DNA of 64,000 nucleotides from Desulfitobacterium hafniense DCB-2 (GCF_000021925.1 NC_011830.1:2008501-2072500), one strand, 5' to 3'; counted from the first letter of the stretch, positions 26,978 to 35,376 are shown. Program-made: numbers and translations. Notes: generated from the sequence alone by a model not told the origin.

Positions 26978-26993
26978 TGGCATATTTCTTGCA
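26978..26993 (+). promoter_or_regulatory. sigma-54 promoter of MCFRPA zinc-ribbon gene
   Basis: TGGCATATTTCTTGCA is a full -24/-12 match, 90 bp before the ATG at 27083. Its position excludes the longer upstream reading frame that starts at 26966. Confidence 0.9.
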
Positions 26994-27082
26994 ATAAACT
27001 TTTAACTGACAGTTCGCTTAGACAAAACCCCTGTTATTATTTTCTAAGCATGTTATTCATTTTATTGAAAGGAGTGGTAAGA

Positions 27083-27271
27083 ATGTGCTTTAGACCTGCA
27101 ACAGCGGAAAAGATGAAAAACATCTGCACGAAATGCAACGCAGTAAATCCCGCAGCCGCGCCTGTCTGCGTTAAATGCGGGGCAAAACTGAGAGGCCTGC
27201 CGCCTCTTCCCGGTCAAGCGGGGGGCTTGGACTCAGCTCCACCGGCGCCTCCAAAAAAGCCGGAATCTTAA
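27083..27271 (+). CDS. tiny zinc-ribbon protein, 62 aa, MCFRPA family
   Basis: It begins MCFRPATAEK and has CTKC and CVKCG fourteen residues apart (zinc ribbon), then a Pro/Gly-rich tail. The ATG at 27083 follows AAAGGAG and lies downstream of the sigma-54 promoter. It is monocistronic: promoter, gene, then terminator at 27324. The start MCFRPA is shared with the 58-residue protein at 7610. The function is unknown, but its own sigma-54 promoter and enhancer beside the activator gene suggest a specific role in this regulon. Confidence 0.85.
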   Translation: MCFRPATAEKMKNICTKCNAVNPAAAPVCVKCGAKLRGLPPLPGQAGGLDSAPPAPPKKPES

Positions 27272-27323
27272 TGCTTTTTTAAGTTATTTGGGAATCAGCT
27301 TAAAAAACGTAAATTAAAACTTG

Positions 27324-27364
27324 AAAGAGGAAGCAATGCGTTTATGTATTGCTTCCTCTTTTTT
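27324..27364 (+). terminator. intrinsic terminator after zinc-ribbon gene
   Basis: AAAGAGGAAGCAAT pairs perfectly with its complement around a 10-base loop and runs into six T. Confidence 0.92.
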
Positions 27365-27384
27365 CTATGCCTTTGCAAACACAG

Positions 27385-27422
27385 CCAGAATGATACGAAC
27401 CAAAATGACACGTGTTAATTTG
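27385..27422. promoter_or_regulatory. candidate enhancer (UAS), copy 2
   Basis: It is a near copy (32 of 38 bases) of the element at 26896-26933, including the CACGTG-centred end. Located 200 bp upstream of the activator gene, it may allow autoregulation. Confidence 0.55.
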
Positions 27423-27621
27423 AAATTTATCGATTAATTTTAAGTATATTCACCTAAGATACTTGCATGAAATCAAAGTTCTTCGCCATGTTTGTAAACT
27501 AATAGAAATCTTGATGTTTGTTTGTTATAATATAATTGTGAATTTTATTATAATCGTTTTAGCTGTTACCGTAGTCAGACCAACAGTAAATATAAAGAAT
27601 TATTAAATAAGGGGGAATAAT

Positions 27622-29781
27622 GTGTTTATGATTCCCGTTAAAAAAAAATTAAAACGAACCCCAAATCAGACTTGGAATAAACCGGTAATGACTAAAGAAC
27701 GCTGGGAAGGCATTCTTGCTTTTAAGGCGCAATTTGTCGCCGATAGCGGCGCCGATCCGCTTGCCTGTCCGCATCTGGACAAGATGGTGGCGGAATCATG
27801 GATAAGATCCCGCCTAGCTGGGGTTGATCCTTATAAAAATGCCGTTAATCATTATCTGCATCGTGAACAGTACGAAAAAATAGTGAAGAAGAGCGCATTT
27901 CTCATTGAGGTGACCAAACCACTTTTCGACGTGTTCAAAAATCTTATTCACTCCTCCAATTATGAAATGCATTTAATCGATACCGCAGGCAACAGTCTCC
28001 TAAATGAAAACAGCTATAGGTATCTCATGAATCCTCTTGAGAAGAGAGACTTGCATTTCACCTTATCCAGCAGTGAAAGCACTACCGGAACATGCGCCCA
28101 TGCGCTTGCCTTACGGCACAAAAAACCGGTGCAGCTGTTCGGCCCGGAACACTACCTTTGGGAACTGCAGGACATTGTAGCTTCATCGGCTCCGGTTTTT
28201 AACGAGAACAACGAAGTCATCGCCGCCTTGTCTCTGATCCAGCATTTAAATGACTCCCCCTGGGCGGAAGGGTATCAAGTTCTCTGTACCCATACCCTCG
28301 CTCTGATTACAGCCATAACCAAGGCTATTGAAGCCCAGCTCAAGCTCCATAAGAGTTATGAAAAATTAGCGGATAATAATCAGCAATTACTTCTGGCCAA
28401 TAGCGAGCTCTCTGCTGCGAATCAGCAAATTCTCACCACCCATGATCTGCTGCGGACTACTTTGTCTTTGACCGGCGAGGCAATCATCACAATTGACTGC
28501 CAGGGCAATATTTTAGAAATGAACGAAACCGCCCGGAAAATACTGCAGATACCACCCGATTCTCAAGAAAATGTGAATATTACCGGCTATTTGTCCAAGA
28601 ATTGTTTACTGTTAGACTGGGTTGCTGAAGGCAAAGATCTTACCGATAAGGAAGAAATATTCTATTTCGGCAATACGCCCCAATCCTATATTGTCAGCAT
28701 GAAAGTGGTTCTGGGTGACAATAAAAATGGGGGACTGGCGGTACTGAGGTTTCAGAATGCCAGAACGTATAATCTGAACGCTACGAAAAGAGCCGGAACC
28801 AATGCCAGTTTCCATTTTGATGACCTGATCGGGGAGAGCCCCTCGTTTAAAGGGACTTTATCCTTAGCTAAAAAATTCTCCAAAACCTCTGCAAATATTT
28901 TGTTGTTGGGAGAAAGCGGCACCGGCAAAGAGCTGCTTGCGCAATCCATTCACAACGACTACCGGCCGGAGGGACCTTTTATCGCCTTGAATTGCGCCGC
29001 TATCCCTAGGTCGTTAATCGAAAGCGAATTATTCGGCTATGAGAGCGGTTCGTTTACCGGTGCCGATCGCACCGGCCGCCCCGGTAAAATTGAGTTGGCC
29101 GACAAGGGTACTTTGTTTCTGGACGAAATAGGCGACATGCCCCTGGATATTCAGGCGGTACTGCTGCGTGTTTTGGAAGACAGGAAGGTCTTACGGATTG
29201 GTGGACGAAAAGCAAAAAATGTGGATTTCCGCGTCATTGCTGCAACCAATAAAGATCTCCGGCGCATGGTGCAGGAGAAAACGTTTCGCGAAGATATTTA
29301 TTTTCGCTTATCGGTTCTGACCATCCACATTCCGCCGCTTAGGACAAGAAGCGGCGATATCGAAAAATTATGCCAGTATTTCTTGTCGAATTACTGTAGA
29401 AGCAACGGATACGGAAAAAAAGCTCTGTCCGAAGAGGCCCTGTATCTGTTGACCTCATACAGCTGGCCGGGCAATATCCGCCAACTGGAGAATGCGATTA
29501 TTTATGGTATCAATCTATCGGATAACTCTCTCATTGAAGCCAGGCATTTGCCGACAGATATCTTGGGAGCCGATAAAGTCGAAAAGCCCAAACGGCCTCC
29601 GGCTATGGAAATACCTGCAACCCATGAAGCTTATGGTCGTTCATCCACATTACAGGAAATGGAATTAAATGCCATTATTATGGCTTTAGAAAAAACGAAT
29701 AATAGTGTAACGAAGGCGGCAAAAATCCTGAACATCAGCAAGTCAACCTTATATCGCCGTTTAAGAGAACTTAATATGTGA
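27622..29781 (+). CDS. AcoR-like sigma-54-dependent transcriptional activator
   Basis: The 719-residue protein is complete. An AcoR-type N-terminus and GAF-like sensory domain cover about 45-235, a coiled-coil linker 236-275, a PAS domain 276-380 and the AAA+ domain 398-630, with Walker A GESGTGKE at 430-437 and sigma-54 contact loop GSFTGA. A Fis-type HTH occupies the last 40 residues. The start is GTG after GGGGGAA, with ATG 27628 as the alternative. It is closely related to the truncated activator at the left edge. It is the likely activator of the -24/-12 promoters nearby, sensing an aromatic or other small ligand. Confidence 0.93.
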   Translation: MFMIPVKKKLKRTPNQTWNKPVMTKERWEGILAFKAQFVADSGADPLACPHLDKMVAESWIRSRLAGVDPYKNAVNHYLHREQYEKIVKKSAFLIEVTKPLFDVFKNLIHSSNYEMHLIDTAGNSLLNENSYRYLMNPLEKRDLHFTLSSSESTTGTCAHALALRHKKPVQLFGPEHYLWELQDIVASSAPVFNENNEVIAALSLIQHLNDSPWAEGYQVLCTHTLALITAITKAIEAQLKLHKSYEKLADNNQQLLLANSELSAANQQILTTHDLLRTTLSLTGEAIITIDCQGNILEMNETARKILQIPPDSQENVNITGYLSKNCLLLDWVAEGKDLTDKEEIFYFGNTPQSYIVSMKVVLGDNKNGGLAVLRFQNARTYNLNATKRAGTNASFHFDDLIGESPSFKGTLSLAKKFSKTSANILLLGESGTGKELLAQSIHNDYRPEGPFIALNCAAIPRSLIESELFGYESGSFTGADRTGRPGKIELADKGTLFLDEIGDMPLDIQAVLLRVLEDRKVLRIGGRKAKNVDFRVIAATNKDLRRMVQEKTFREDIYFRLSVLTIHIPPLRTRSGDIEKLCQYFLSNYCRSNGYGKKALSEEALYLLTSYSWPGNIRQLENAIIYGINLSDNSLIEARHLPTDILGADKVEKPKRPPAMEIPATHEAYGRSSTLQEMELNAIIMALEKTNNSVTKAAKILNISKSTLYRRLRELNM

Positions 29782-29813
29782 TCCAAATTATTTTTATCAG
29801 AAATATTTATCTG

Positions 29814-29847
29814 AAAAGGGGCCGTGACTACAGTCACGGCCCCTTTT
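29814..29847 (+). terminator. palindromic terminator abutting the next sigma-54 promoter
   Basis: AAAAGGGGCCGTGACT and its perfect complement form a 34-bp palindrome ending in TTTT. The last T is also the first base of the -24 element of the promoter at 29847, an unusually compact arrangement. Confidence 0.88.
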
Positions 29848-29862
29848 GGCATGGTTCTTGCA
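29847..29862 (+). promoter_or_regulatory. sigma-54 promoter of zinc-ribbon/MFS operon
   Basis: TGGCATGGTTCTTGCA has correct GG-N10-GC spacing and lies 70 bp before the ATG at 29932. Confidence 0.9.
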
Positions 29863-29931
29863 CATTAGTTGATTTTATAGAGGATTATTTTCAATATCAC
29901 GGCACAAACAATCTCAAAGGAGTGATTAAGA

Positions 29932-30192
29932 ATGTGTTTGGGAGGGTGCAACAATTGCGGACTTTGTCCGACTATGCCGAAATGGCGATCTCTCACCTGC
30001 CCTTCTTGCGGCAAGCTCATCGTTAAGGCCGGAGAAAAATGTAATGATTGCGGCTTTATCTTTGAACCGCCGGAAAAGGTTTTTTGCGTCTATAATAAAA
30101 TGATGTGCGAGTTCCCATGCAGACTGGTCACCCGCTCCAATGAAGGCGGTTCTCAATTCAGATGCCGGGCCAAATGGACTCAGCCCAAGTAA
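29932..30192 (+). CDS. small Cys-rich zinc-ribbon protein, 86 aa
   Basis: It begins MCLGGCNNCGLCP. A zinc ribbon follows (CPSCGK then CNDCGF), and the tail has FCVYNKMMCEFPC and a final RCRAKW. The layout parallels the 88-residue protein at 2507. The ribosome site is AAAGGAG. It is first in a sigma-54 transcript that continues into the MFS carrier 68 bp downstream. The function is not known. Confidence 0.85.
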   Translation: MCLGGCNNCGLCPTMPKWRSLTCPSCGKLIVKAGEKCNDCGFIFEPPEKVFCVYNKMMCEFPCRLVTRSNEGGSQFRCRAKWTQPK

Positions 30193-30260
30193 TACGACCC
30201 GACAAAACCATTCCTGCTTTCCGCTTGAAGGATTAACTATTACCAGGAGGACTATCTCCA

Positions 30261-31475
30261 ATGTCTGCACAAAGCTCTCAAAATACTGTAACCAAACCCC
30301 GTCTCTGGACCAGAAATTATCTTTTTACGCTCTTCGCCAACCAATTCGTCTGTTTAAGTTTCCATATGCTCTTACCTACCCTGCCGCTTTTTGTCCGGCA
30401 CTTGGATGCAACTGAAGATATTATTGGATTAATTATGGGCGTTTTTACGGTTACGGCTCTTGGCATTCGCCCTTTCGCCGGACGGGCAGTGGATACCAAA
30501 GGACGAAAAGTTATTTTTTTATGGGGTGCGGCAATCATCGTTTCGTCTGTATTTGCTTACAGTCTTTTTCCCGTTATCCCATTTATCCTTACTTTTCGCT
30601 TGATTCATGGCTTAGGCTTCGGTCTGTCTACAACAGCGGTCGGGGCCATGGTCACTGATTTTGTTCCTAATTCAAGACTGGGGGAAGGTATGGGTTATTA
30701 CGGACTTGCCACCGTGATCTCAATGGCTGTTTCTCCTGCCGTCGGTTTATTTATTTTTCATTCCTGGGGTGCCAGCGCCCTTTTTCACGTCTCTGCTTTT
30801 ATAGCGGGCCTGGGCGCTTTTTCAGCAATGTTTGTCAAGTATCCCCAGAAAATCACACCCCGACCCAATGAGCCAACATCTTTCTTTTTAGAAAAAAATG
30901 CTTATCTGCCTACTGTCATGATCTTGCTTGTCATTATCACCCACGCTTCGATCATAGCTTTTGTTTCCTTATACGCCGACTCCTTAAATATATCGAACAT
31001 AGGTATATTTTTCACGCTTTACGCCATTTCCTCTCTGCTTACCAGACCGGTTTTCGGATTGTTAAGCGACAGGAAAGGTTTCAGTTACTCCATAATCCCG
31101 GGAATTATTTTAACCTCCACAGCGCTGATCGTTTTGTATTTTGCCCGGGACTTCTCTCACTTTATGATTGCAGCCATTTGCTACGGTATAGGCTATGGCG
31201 GACTTCTCCCAGCCTTTCAGACAATGGCTGTGCGCAAAGCCTCTCCTGCCAGACGCGGCGCAGCTACCAGCACATTCTATTGCGGAATGGATATCGGTTC
31301 AGCCTTTGGGATGATTGCCTGTGGTTTTATCGCTAAGGCGACGGGATACAGCACAATGTTTCTATTATTGGTTATTCCTGTGCTGCTGGCTTTACTATGT
31401 TACCTTTTCCTGGGAAGAGACAGCTTCAAAAGTCAGCAGCGGCTGCAATCTCTTCTTGGTAAAATGAAAAGATAA
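30261..31475 (+). CDS. MFS transporter
   Basis: The 404-residue, about 12-TM protein has the N-domain loop GRAVDTKGRKV and the C-domain loop GLLSDRKGFSY. The first is a variant MFS signature of the drug/arabinose-efflux type. The start ATG follows CAGGAGG. It shares the transcript with the zinc-ribbon gene and is closed by a bidirectional terminator at 31525. Export of a product or uptake of a substrate cannot be decided from sequence. Confidence 0.88.
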   Translation: MSAQSSQNTVTKPRLWTRNYLFTLFANQFVCLSFHMLLPTLPLFVRHLDATEDIIGLIMGVFTVTALGIRPFAGRAVDTKGRKVIFLWGAAIIVSSVFAYSLFPVIPFILTFRLIHGLGFGLSTTAVGAMVTDFVPNSRLGEGMGYYGLATVISMAVSPAVGLFIFHSWGASALFHVSAFIAGLGAFSAMFVKYPQKITPRPNEPTSFFLEKNAYLPTVMILLVIITHASIIAFVSLYADSLNISNIGIFFTLYAISSLLTRPVFGLLSDRKGFSYSIIPGIILTSTALIVLYFARDFSHFMIAAICYGIGYGGLLPAFQTMAVRKASPARRGAATSTFYCGMDIGSAFGMIACGFIAKATGYSTMFLLLVIPVLLALLCYLFLGRDSFKSQQRLQSLLGKMKR

Positions 31476-31524
31476 GATTATTTTTCCAAACAGCTATAAG
31501 TTTTATAAAACAGAAAACCCGTGC

Positions 31525-31574
31525 CGAAAGAAAGAGACGCAACAAAACAAGGTTTGTTGCGTCTCTTTCTTTCG
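31525..31574. terminator. bidirectional terminator, perfect 22-bp stem
   Basis: CGAAAGAAAGAGACGCAACA... and its exact complement flank a six-base loop. It lies between the convergent MFS gene and the minus-strand ubiquitin-like gene and can serve both. Confidence 0.92.
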
Positions 31575-31621
31575 TATTATTTATTTTTGCTGTTCCGATC
31601 ATTTGTTTTTCAGATCGGTTG

Positions 31622-31906
31622 TTATTTGAGTTCAAGCGTAACCGTGGAATTATCAACGATTTCCGCAAAGTCGTAAATTCTGACGGATTTGAAGCAAGGC
31701 TTTCCATCATATTTCAGGATATATTTGGCGGAATCTGCTTCGGGAATACCAAAGGCCTCCAATGATTTTGCTAAAACTGCTTTGAAAAAATCTTCATATT
31801 GAAAAGTAAAGGCTTTCGTTTCCTCTCCATATTGAACATTAAGGGTAAAGGTCATTGTAGTCATTGAATGAGTAGGCTTGTTTGAACTCACTGCCTTATT
31901 ATCCAT
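31622..31906 (-). CDS. small ubiquitin-like (beta-grasp) protein, 94 aa, tentative
   Basis: After about 18 variable residues the protein reads as beta-beta-alpha-beta-beta. FTLNVQYGEET and AFTFQYE are followed by helix FFKAVLAKSLEAFGI, then AKYILKYDGK, a loop, and NSTVTLELK. The spacing of the GIP, the hydrophobic-x-Gly-Lys turn, the D-Y/F loop and the final strand aligns by eye with ubiquitin. It lacks a C-terminal Gly-Gly, so it is not an obvious MoaD/ThiS sulfur carrier or conjugated modifier. It has its own minus-strand sigma-54 promoter at 32163. The fold call is inference; the gene itself is well supported by an AGGAGG site. Confidence 0.75.
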   Translation of the reverse strand: MDNKAVSSNKPTHSMTTMTFTLNVQYGEETKAFTFQYEDFFKAVLAKSLEAFGIPEADSAKYILKYDGKPCFKSVRIYDFAEIVDNSTVTLELK

Positions 31907-32162
31907 CCATTAATCCTCCTTCATTTACTTTTTGCTTGTCCTGTTCATCCAACAGGAAGCAGCTTCCTAACATGACGCGTAATAATTCATAAGCGTAATA
32001 ATTCATAAATTTGAAGAATGTAGAACGATCACCTCTTTTTAAATATTTTCAAGCATTAACCCGTATTATTCCAAGCTCAAACAATAAAACAAAGATAACA
32101 GTGCTTCCGGGGTTATAAATACTGGTATGCGTTTATTGTATTGCGCTCGCAAAACATAATAG

Positions 32163-32178
32163 TGCAAAATTTGTGCCA
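32163..32178 (-). promoter_or_regulatory. sigma-54 promoter driving the ubiquitin-like gene
   Basis: On the minus strand it reads TGGCACAAATTTTGCA with GG-N10-GC spacing. The ATG at 31906 is about 257 bp downstream. Confidence 0.82.
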
Positions 32179-32242
32179 GCCTTTAGAGGCAAAATCCCCC
32201 TGCCTTGTACTGGAGATTCGGGCAATCAAGCCAATTTCTTAT

Positions 32243-32277
32243 CTCAAATTGGCAAATTACGTTTATGCCAATTTGAG
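32243..32277. promoter_or_regulatory. palindromic candidate enhancer between divergent sigma-54 promoters
   Basis: CTCAAATTGGCA and its perfect complement TGCCAATTTGAG are separated by 11 bp. The half-site resembles the CAAAATGGCA core of the 26896 element. It lies 65 bp from the minus promoter and 151 bp from the plus promoter. Confidence 0.65.
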
Positions 32278-32427
32278 AAGCTTCAGAATGACATAATAAA
32301 CCGGCTGTAAATATACCGTAAAAAACCTGTTGAGCCTATGGTTATTTTGCATTCTTTAGCGGGAATTTCCGTAAAAACACATTATGAGCAGTCTTTAAAT
32401 GTTTAGGCGGATTTTATGTGAAATGGT

Positions 32428-32443
32428 TGGCATGTTTTTTGCA
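32428..32443 (+). promoter_or_regulatory. sigma-54 promoter of molybdoenzyme B
   Basis: TGGCATGTTTTTTGCA has exact spacing and lies 173 bp upstream of the ATG at 32617. Confidence 0.9.
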
Positions 32444-32566
32444 AACATTGGTAGATGAGCATTAATTCCCTATTGTTTCTAGTAATCAAAAAAGGAGGTG
32501 ATTGAACCCGGCCGCTAACCCTGTGTGTGACTGATTAATTCGCACATTTATTCATTAATTTTGACT

Positions 32567-32605
32567 AATTGTATTAAGGAATTGTATTAAGGAATTGTAT
32601 TAAGG
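32567..32605 (+). repeat. three tandem copies of AATTGTATTAAGG
   Basis: Three exact 13-bp units end in the ribosome-binding site of molybdoenzyme B (TAAGGAGG then ATG). Each unit carries a partial SD (AAGG). A change in copy number could alter translation or leader length. Confidence 0.85.
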
Positions 32606-32616
32606 AGGAAATCAAT

Positions 32617-34878
32617 ATGTGGAATCTCAGGAATCCCATCAACCAGGATGTCTATAAGAAGGACTGGCAGTGGCAGGAAGGTGAATATACCGTAACCCGA
32701 ACCTGCCAATGGTCTGGTCCAGGCTGCCACCAGGGATGCTCAGTACTGTTTTATACCAAAGATAATAAACTGATCAAAGTCGAAGGCGACCCCAACAGCA
32801 ATATCAACAACGGCAGACTTTGCATGCGCTGTTTTGCCGTACCGGAGGCAACCTATCATCCGACCCGGATTATCCATCCGCAAAAACGCGTCGGCGAAAG
32901 AGGAGAAAATAAGTGGGAACAAATTACCTGGGATGAAGCTTACGACATCATTGAGAGCAAGGTCAGAAAGATCTGGGAAGAATATACGCCCAAATCTATT
33001 GTGACTTGCTTCGGTACCGGACGCAATGCAACCTGGCAGTCCCCGGTTTTGAGCCTGGTAGGATATAAGAGCCCCAATATCGGCGGCGGATTCCTAAGCG
33101 GTGACTCCTGCTATGCACCCCGTTTAATGGCTATGCACACCTTCTTGGGCGGTTCTTTTATCGCCGACCTTGGCCAGCTTTTTGAACAACAATATGATCA
33201 TCCGGAATGGGAACCGCCGAAATATATTGTTCTCTGGGGCTGTAACCCGATCATGAGCAATTCCGACGGCTTCTTTGGCCACTGGGTCGTCGACGCCATG
33301 AAGCTGGGAAGCAAGCTGATTACGGTTGACCCCCGTCTGACCTGGCTCGCCGCCAAGTCGGAGGTTTGGCTGCAAATCCGTCCCGGCACCGACTGCGCCG
33401 TGGCGATGGGTATACTGAATTATATGATCAATGAAGGTGTCTATGATCGTGAGTTTGTGGACAAATGGTGCTATGGTTTTGAAGAGCTTAAGGAAGCGGT
33501 CAAAGATATGACCCCGGCCAGAGCAGCCGAGATTGCCTGGACTTCCGAGGAAAAGATTATAGATATTGCGAAAAAGCTGGGCACCACCAAACCCTGGGCC
33601 ATGCAGTGGGGCGTGCCCATTGACCAGGCCAAGCACGGCGTCGCTACCTCCCAGGCTATCGTTTCCATCATGGCGCTCAGCGGCAACATCGACATTCCGG
33701 GAAGCAGCGTCCTGGTGGACACCGGCTATATCCAATCCGATGTCAGAGCCGCTATGATGCACAACGTCAGTCCTGATATTTCCAAAGACCGCTTCGGCGA
33801 TGAATTCCCCATCCGTAAATATGGTTTTATCAATCAGCATATGACCGACTCCATGCTGGCCGCTATCGAAACCGGGAAACCTTACCCGGTCAGAATGCTG
33901 CATATCATGAGCACGAATACCTTCGCCAATATGGGCGCCGAAGCGAAAAGAGTTTATGACGCCATGAAATCCGTTGATTTCATTGTGGTGGCCGACTTGT
34001 TCATGACGCCGACTGCCGTAGCCTGTGCCGACATTTTTCTCCCCGTGGCCATGAGTCCGGAACGTTGGGGCCTGCGCGGCTGGTGGAATCCTCTGCGCAC
34101 AATTACCAAAGTTATTGACGGCGGGGATGTCAAATCCGATGAGGAAATCGCGCTGGACCTCGTGAAACGCCTCAACCCGGAGGATGCACCCTGGGCTGAT
34201 GTCCCGGAGCTTCTCAATTATGTTCTGACGGATTTGCAGAGCGCTACCTATAAAGGAACTTTTGATGAACTGAAAAAACTGGGCCCTTCCGGCTATTATA
34301 CCGAAGTTCACTATCGCAAATATGAAAACGGTTTACTGCGTCCCGATGGACAGCCCGGTTTCAATACGCCCACCGGAAGAATCGAACTCAAAGCGACCAT
34401 GTTTGAAGATTTTGATCTTCCCGCTGTAACGTATTGGGCGGAGCCTACCGAGAGCCCGGTTTCCACGCCTGAACTGATGAAAGACTATCCGTTTGTTCTC
34501 ACCACCGGACAAAGATGTTATGAATTCTTCCACTCCGAACATCGTCAGCTGGAGTCCATGCGGGAATTCCATCCCGATCCGATCACGGAAATCAACCCGG
34601 AAGACGCTGCGGCTTTAGGCATCAAAGACGGAGATTGGGTGTATCTGGAAAACAAACATGGCAAGGCCAAACTAAAGGCGAGACTCCATCCCGGCATGCT
34701 CAAGGGCGTGGTGAACGCTGAGCACGGCTGGTGGTTCCCGGAAAGAGAAGCAGCGGAACCCAGCCTTTACGGCGTGTTTGAGTCCAATGCAAATTGTTTG
34801 ACCACACAGTTTGATTATGGTCCGACTTCTTACGGTGCGCCCTATAAAAACCAGATTTGTAAAGTCTATAAGGCTTAA
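32617..34878 (+). CDS. molybdopterin oxidoreductase B (acetylene hydratase / catechol dehydroxylase-like)
   Basis: The 753-residue cytoplasmic catalytic subunit has no Tat signal. It has a complete N-terminal Fe-S set: C-x6-C-x3-C in TCQWSGPGCHQGC and a later LCMRC. The likely metal ligand is the Cys in GDSCYAPR near residue 168. The C-terminal domain has FFHSEHRQL and EHGWWFPE. It is closest to proteins A (3242) and C (36573) in the window. The Fe-S subunit gene follows 46 bp downstream. The family includes catechol dehydroxylases, acetylene hydratase and transhydroxylase relatives; the substrate is not known. Confidence 0.92.
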   Translation: MWNLRNPINQDVYKKDWQWQEGEYTVTRTCQWSGPGCHQGCSVLFYTKDNKLIKVEGDPNSNINNGRLCMRCFAVPEATYHPTRIIHPQKRVGERGENKWEQITWDEAYDIIESKVRKIWEEYTPKSIVTCFGTGRNATWQSPVLSLVGYKSPNIGGGFLSGDSCYAPRLMAMHTFLGGSFIADLGQLFEQQYDHPEWEPPKYIVLWGCNPIMSNSDGFFGHWVVDAMKLGSKLITVDPRLTWLAAKSEVWLQIRPGTDCAVAMGILNYMINEGVYDREFVDKWCYGFEELKEAVKDMTPARAAEIAWTSEEKIIDIAKKLGTTKPWAMQWGVPIDQAKHGVATSQAIVSIMALSGNIDIPGSSVLVDTGYIQSDVRAAMMHNVSPDISKDRFGDEFPIRKYGFINQHMTDSMLAAIETGKPYPVRMLHIMSTNTFANMGAEAKRVYDAMKSVDFIVVADLFMTPTAVACADIFLPVAMSPERWGLRGWWNPLRTITKVIDGGDVKSDEEIALDLVKRLNPEDAPWADVPELLNYVLTDLQSATYKGTFDELKKLGPSGYYTEVHYRKYENGLLRPDGQPGFNTPTGRIELKATMFEDFDLPAVTYWAEPTESPVSTPELMKDYPFVLTTGQRCYEFFHSEHRQLESMREFHPDPITEINPEDAAALGIKDGDWVYLENKHGKAKLKARLHPGMLKGVVNAEHGWWFPEREAAEPSLYGVFESNANCLTTQFDYGPTSYGAPYKNQICKVYKA

Positions 34879-34924
34879 CTTTAAAATGATCAAATTTATC
34901 TACAAGGACGAGGAGGAATAGCGT

Positions 34925-35260
34925 ATGTCACGCAATGGAATATTAATTGATTACGAATTCTGCACGGGATGCCATACTTGTGAAATGGCATGCAAGACAG
35001 AACTGGGATTGCCAAAAGGAAAGTGGGGCATTCAGGTTTCCCAGATTGGCCCCTGGCAAATTGATGATAATCAGTGGGAGTATACCTTTATCCCTGTGCC
35101 CACCACTCTCTGCAATCTATGTGAAGACCGCGTGGCGGCCGGAAAGCTGCCAACCTGTGTACATCATTGCCAGGCTCTGGTAATGCGCTACGGCCCTGTC
35201 GAAGAGCTTGCCGCTTTGATGAAGGATAAACCGAAAATGCTCCTGTTTGCTCCCAAATAA
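34925..35260 (+). CDS. short 4Fe-4S ferredoxin-like subunit B
   Basis: The 111-residue protein has CTGCHTCEMAC at the N-terminus, then CNLC and PTCVHHC, giving two [4Fe-4S] clusters. It is collinear with the 5505 and 38941 products. The ribosome site GAGGAGG precedes ATG. It is the electron-transfer partner of molybdoenzyme B by position and length. Confidence 0.92.
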   Translation: MSRNGILIDYEFCTGCHTCEMACKTELGLPKGKWGIQVSQIGPWQIDDNQWEYTFIPVPTTLCNLCEDRVAAGKLPTCVHHCQALVMRYGPVEELAALMKDKPKMLLFAPK

Positions 35261-35338
35261 GCGTTTTCATATCAAAGCTCAATCTGCCGATCGTTCCGGA
35301 CAATTTTTCGATAAGATTGAAAATCCCGTCGGTTGCAA

Positions 35339-35376
35339 GGCTATCTCCTAATGATATGTATCTTTTGGAGATAGCC
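35339..35376 (+). terminator. terminator-like hairpin after Fe-S subunit B
   Basis: GGCTATCTCC pairs perfectly with GGAGATAGCC around an 18-base loop. The sequence after it (CCTCTTC) has only a poor T tract. Confidence 0.6.

Larger units (their letters stand above)
26489..27082. other. 594-bp divergent control region
   Basis: No gene is present. It holds a minus-strand sigma-54 promoter (26674-26689) for the demethylase operon, a candidate enhancer (26896-26933) and a plus-strand sigma-54 promoter (26978-26993) for the zinc-ribbon gene. The activator could therefore serve both directions from one site. Confidence 0.75.
27272..27621. other. 350-bp gap before the AcoR-like activator
   Basis: It holds a terminator (27324-27364), the second enhancer-like copy (27385-27422) and an AT-rich stretch (27511-27560) with several TATAAT-like hexamers that may serve as a housekeeping promoter for the activator. 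No sigma-54 consensus was found here. Confidence 0.6.
31907..32616. other. 710-bp divergent control region before molybdoenzyme B
   Basis: No protein gene was seen. It carries a minus-strand sigma-54 promoter (32163-32178), a perfect 12-bp inverted repeat (32243-32277) midway, and a plus-strand sigma-54 promoter (32428-32443). An SD-like AAAGGAGGTG without a gene lies at 32491-32500, and a tandem 13-bp repeat (32567-32605) merges into the real ribosome site. Confidence 0.75.

Noticed and set aside
33124..34311. 395-residue antisense frame in molybdoenzyme B
   Set aside because: Long only because the opposite strand codes for a GC-rich conserved enzyme; composition is His/Gly-rich shadow sequence.
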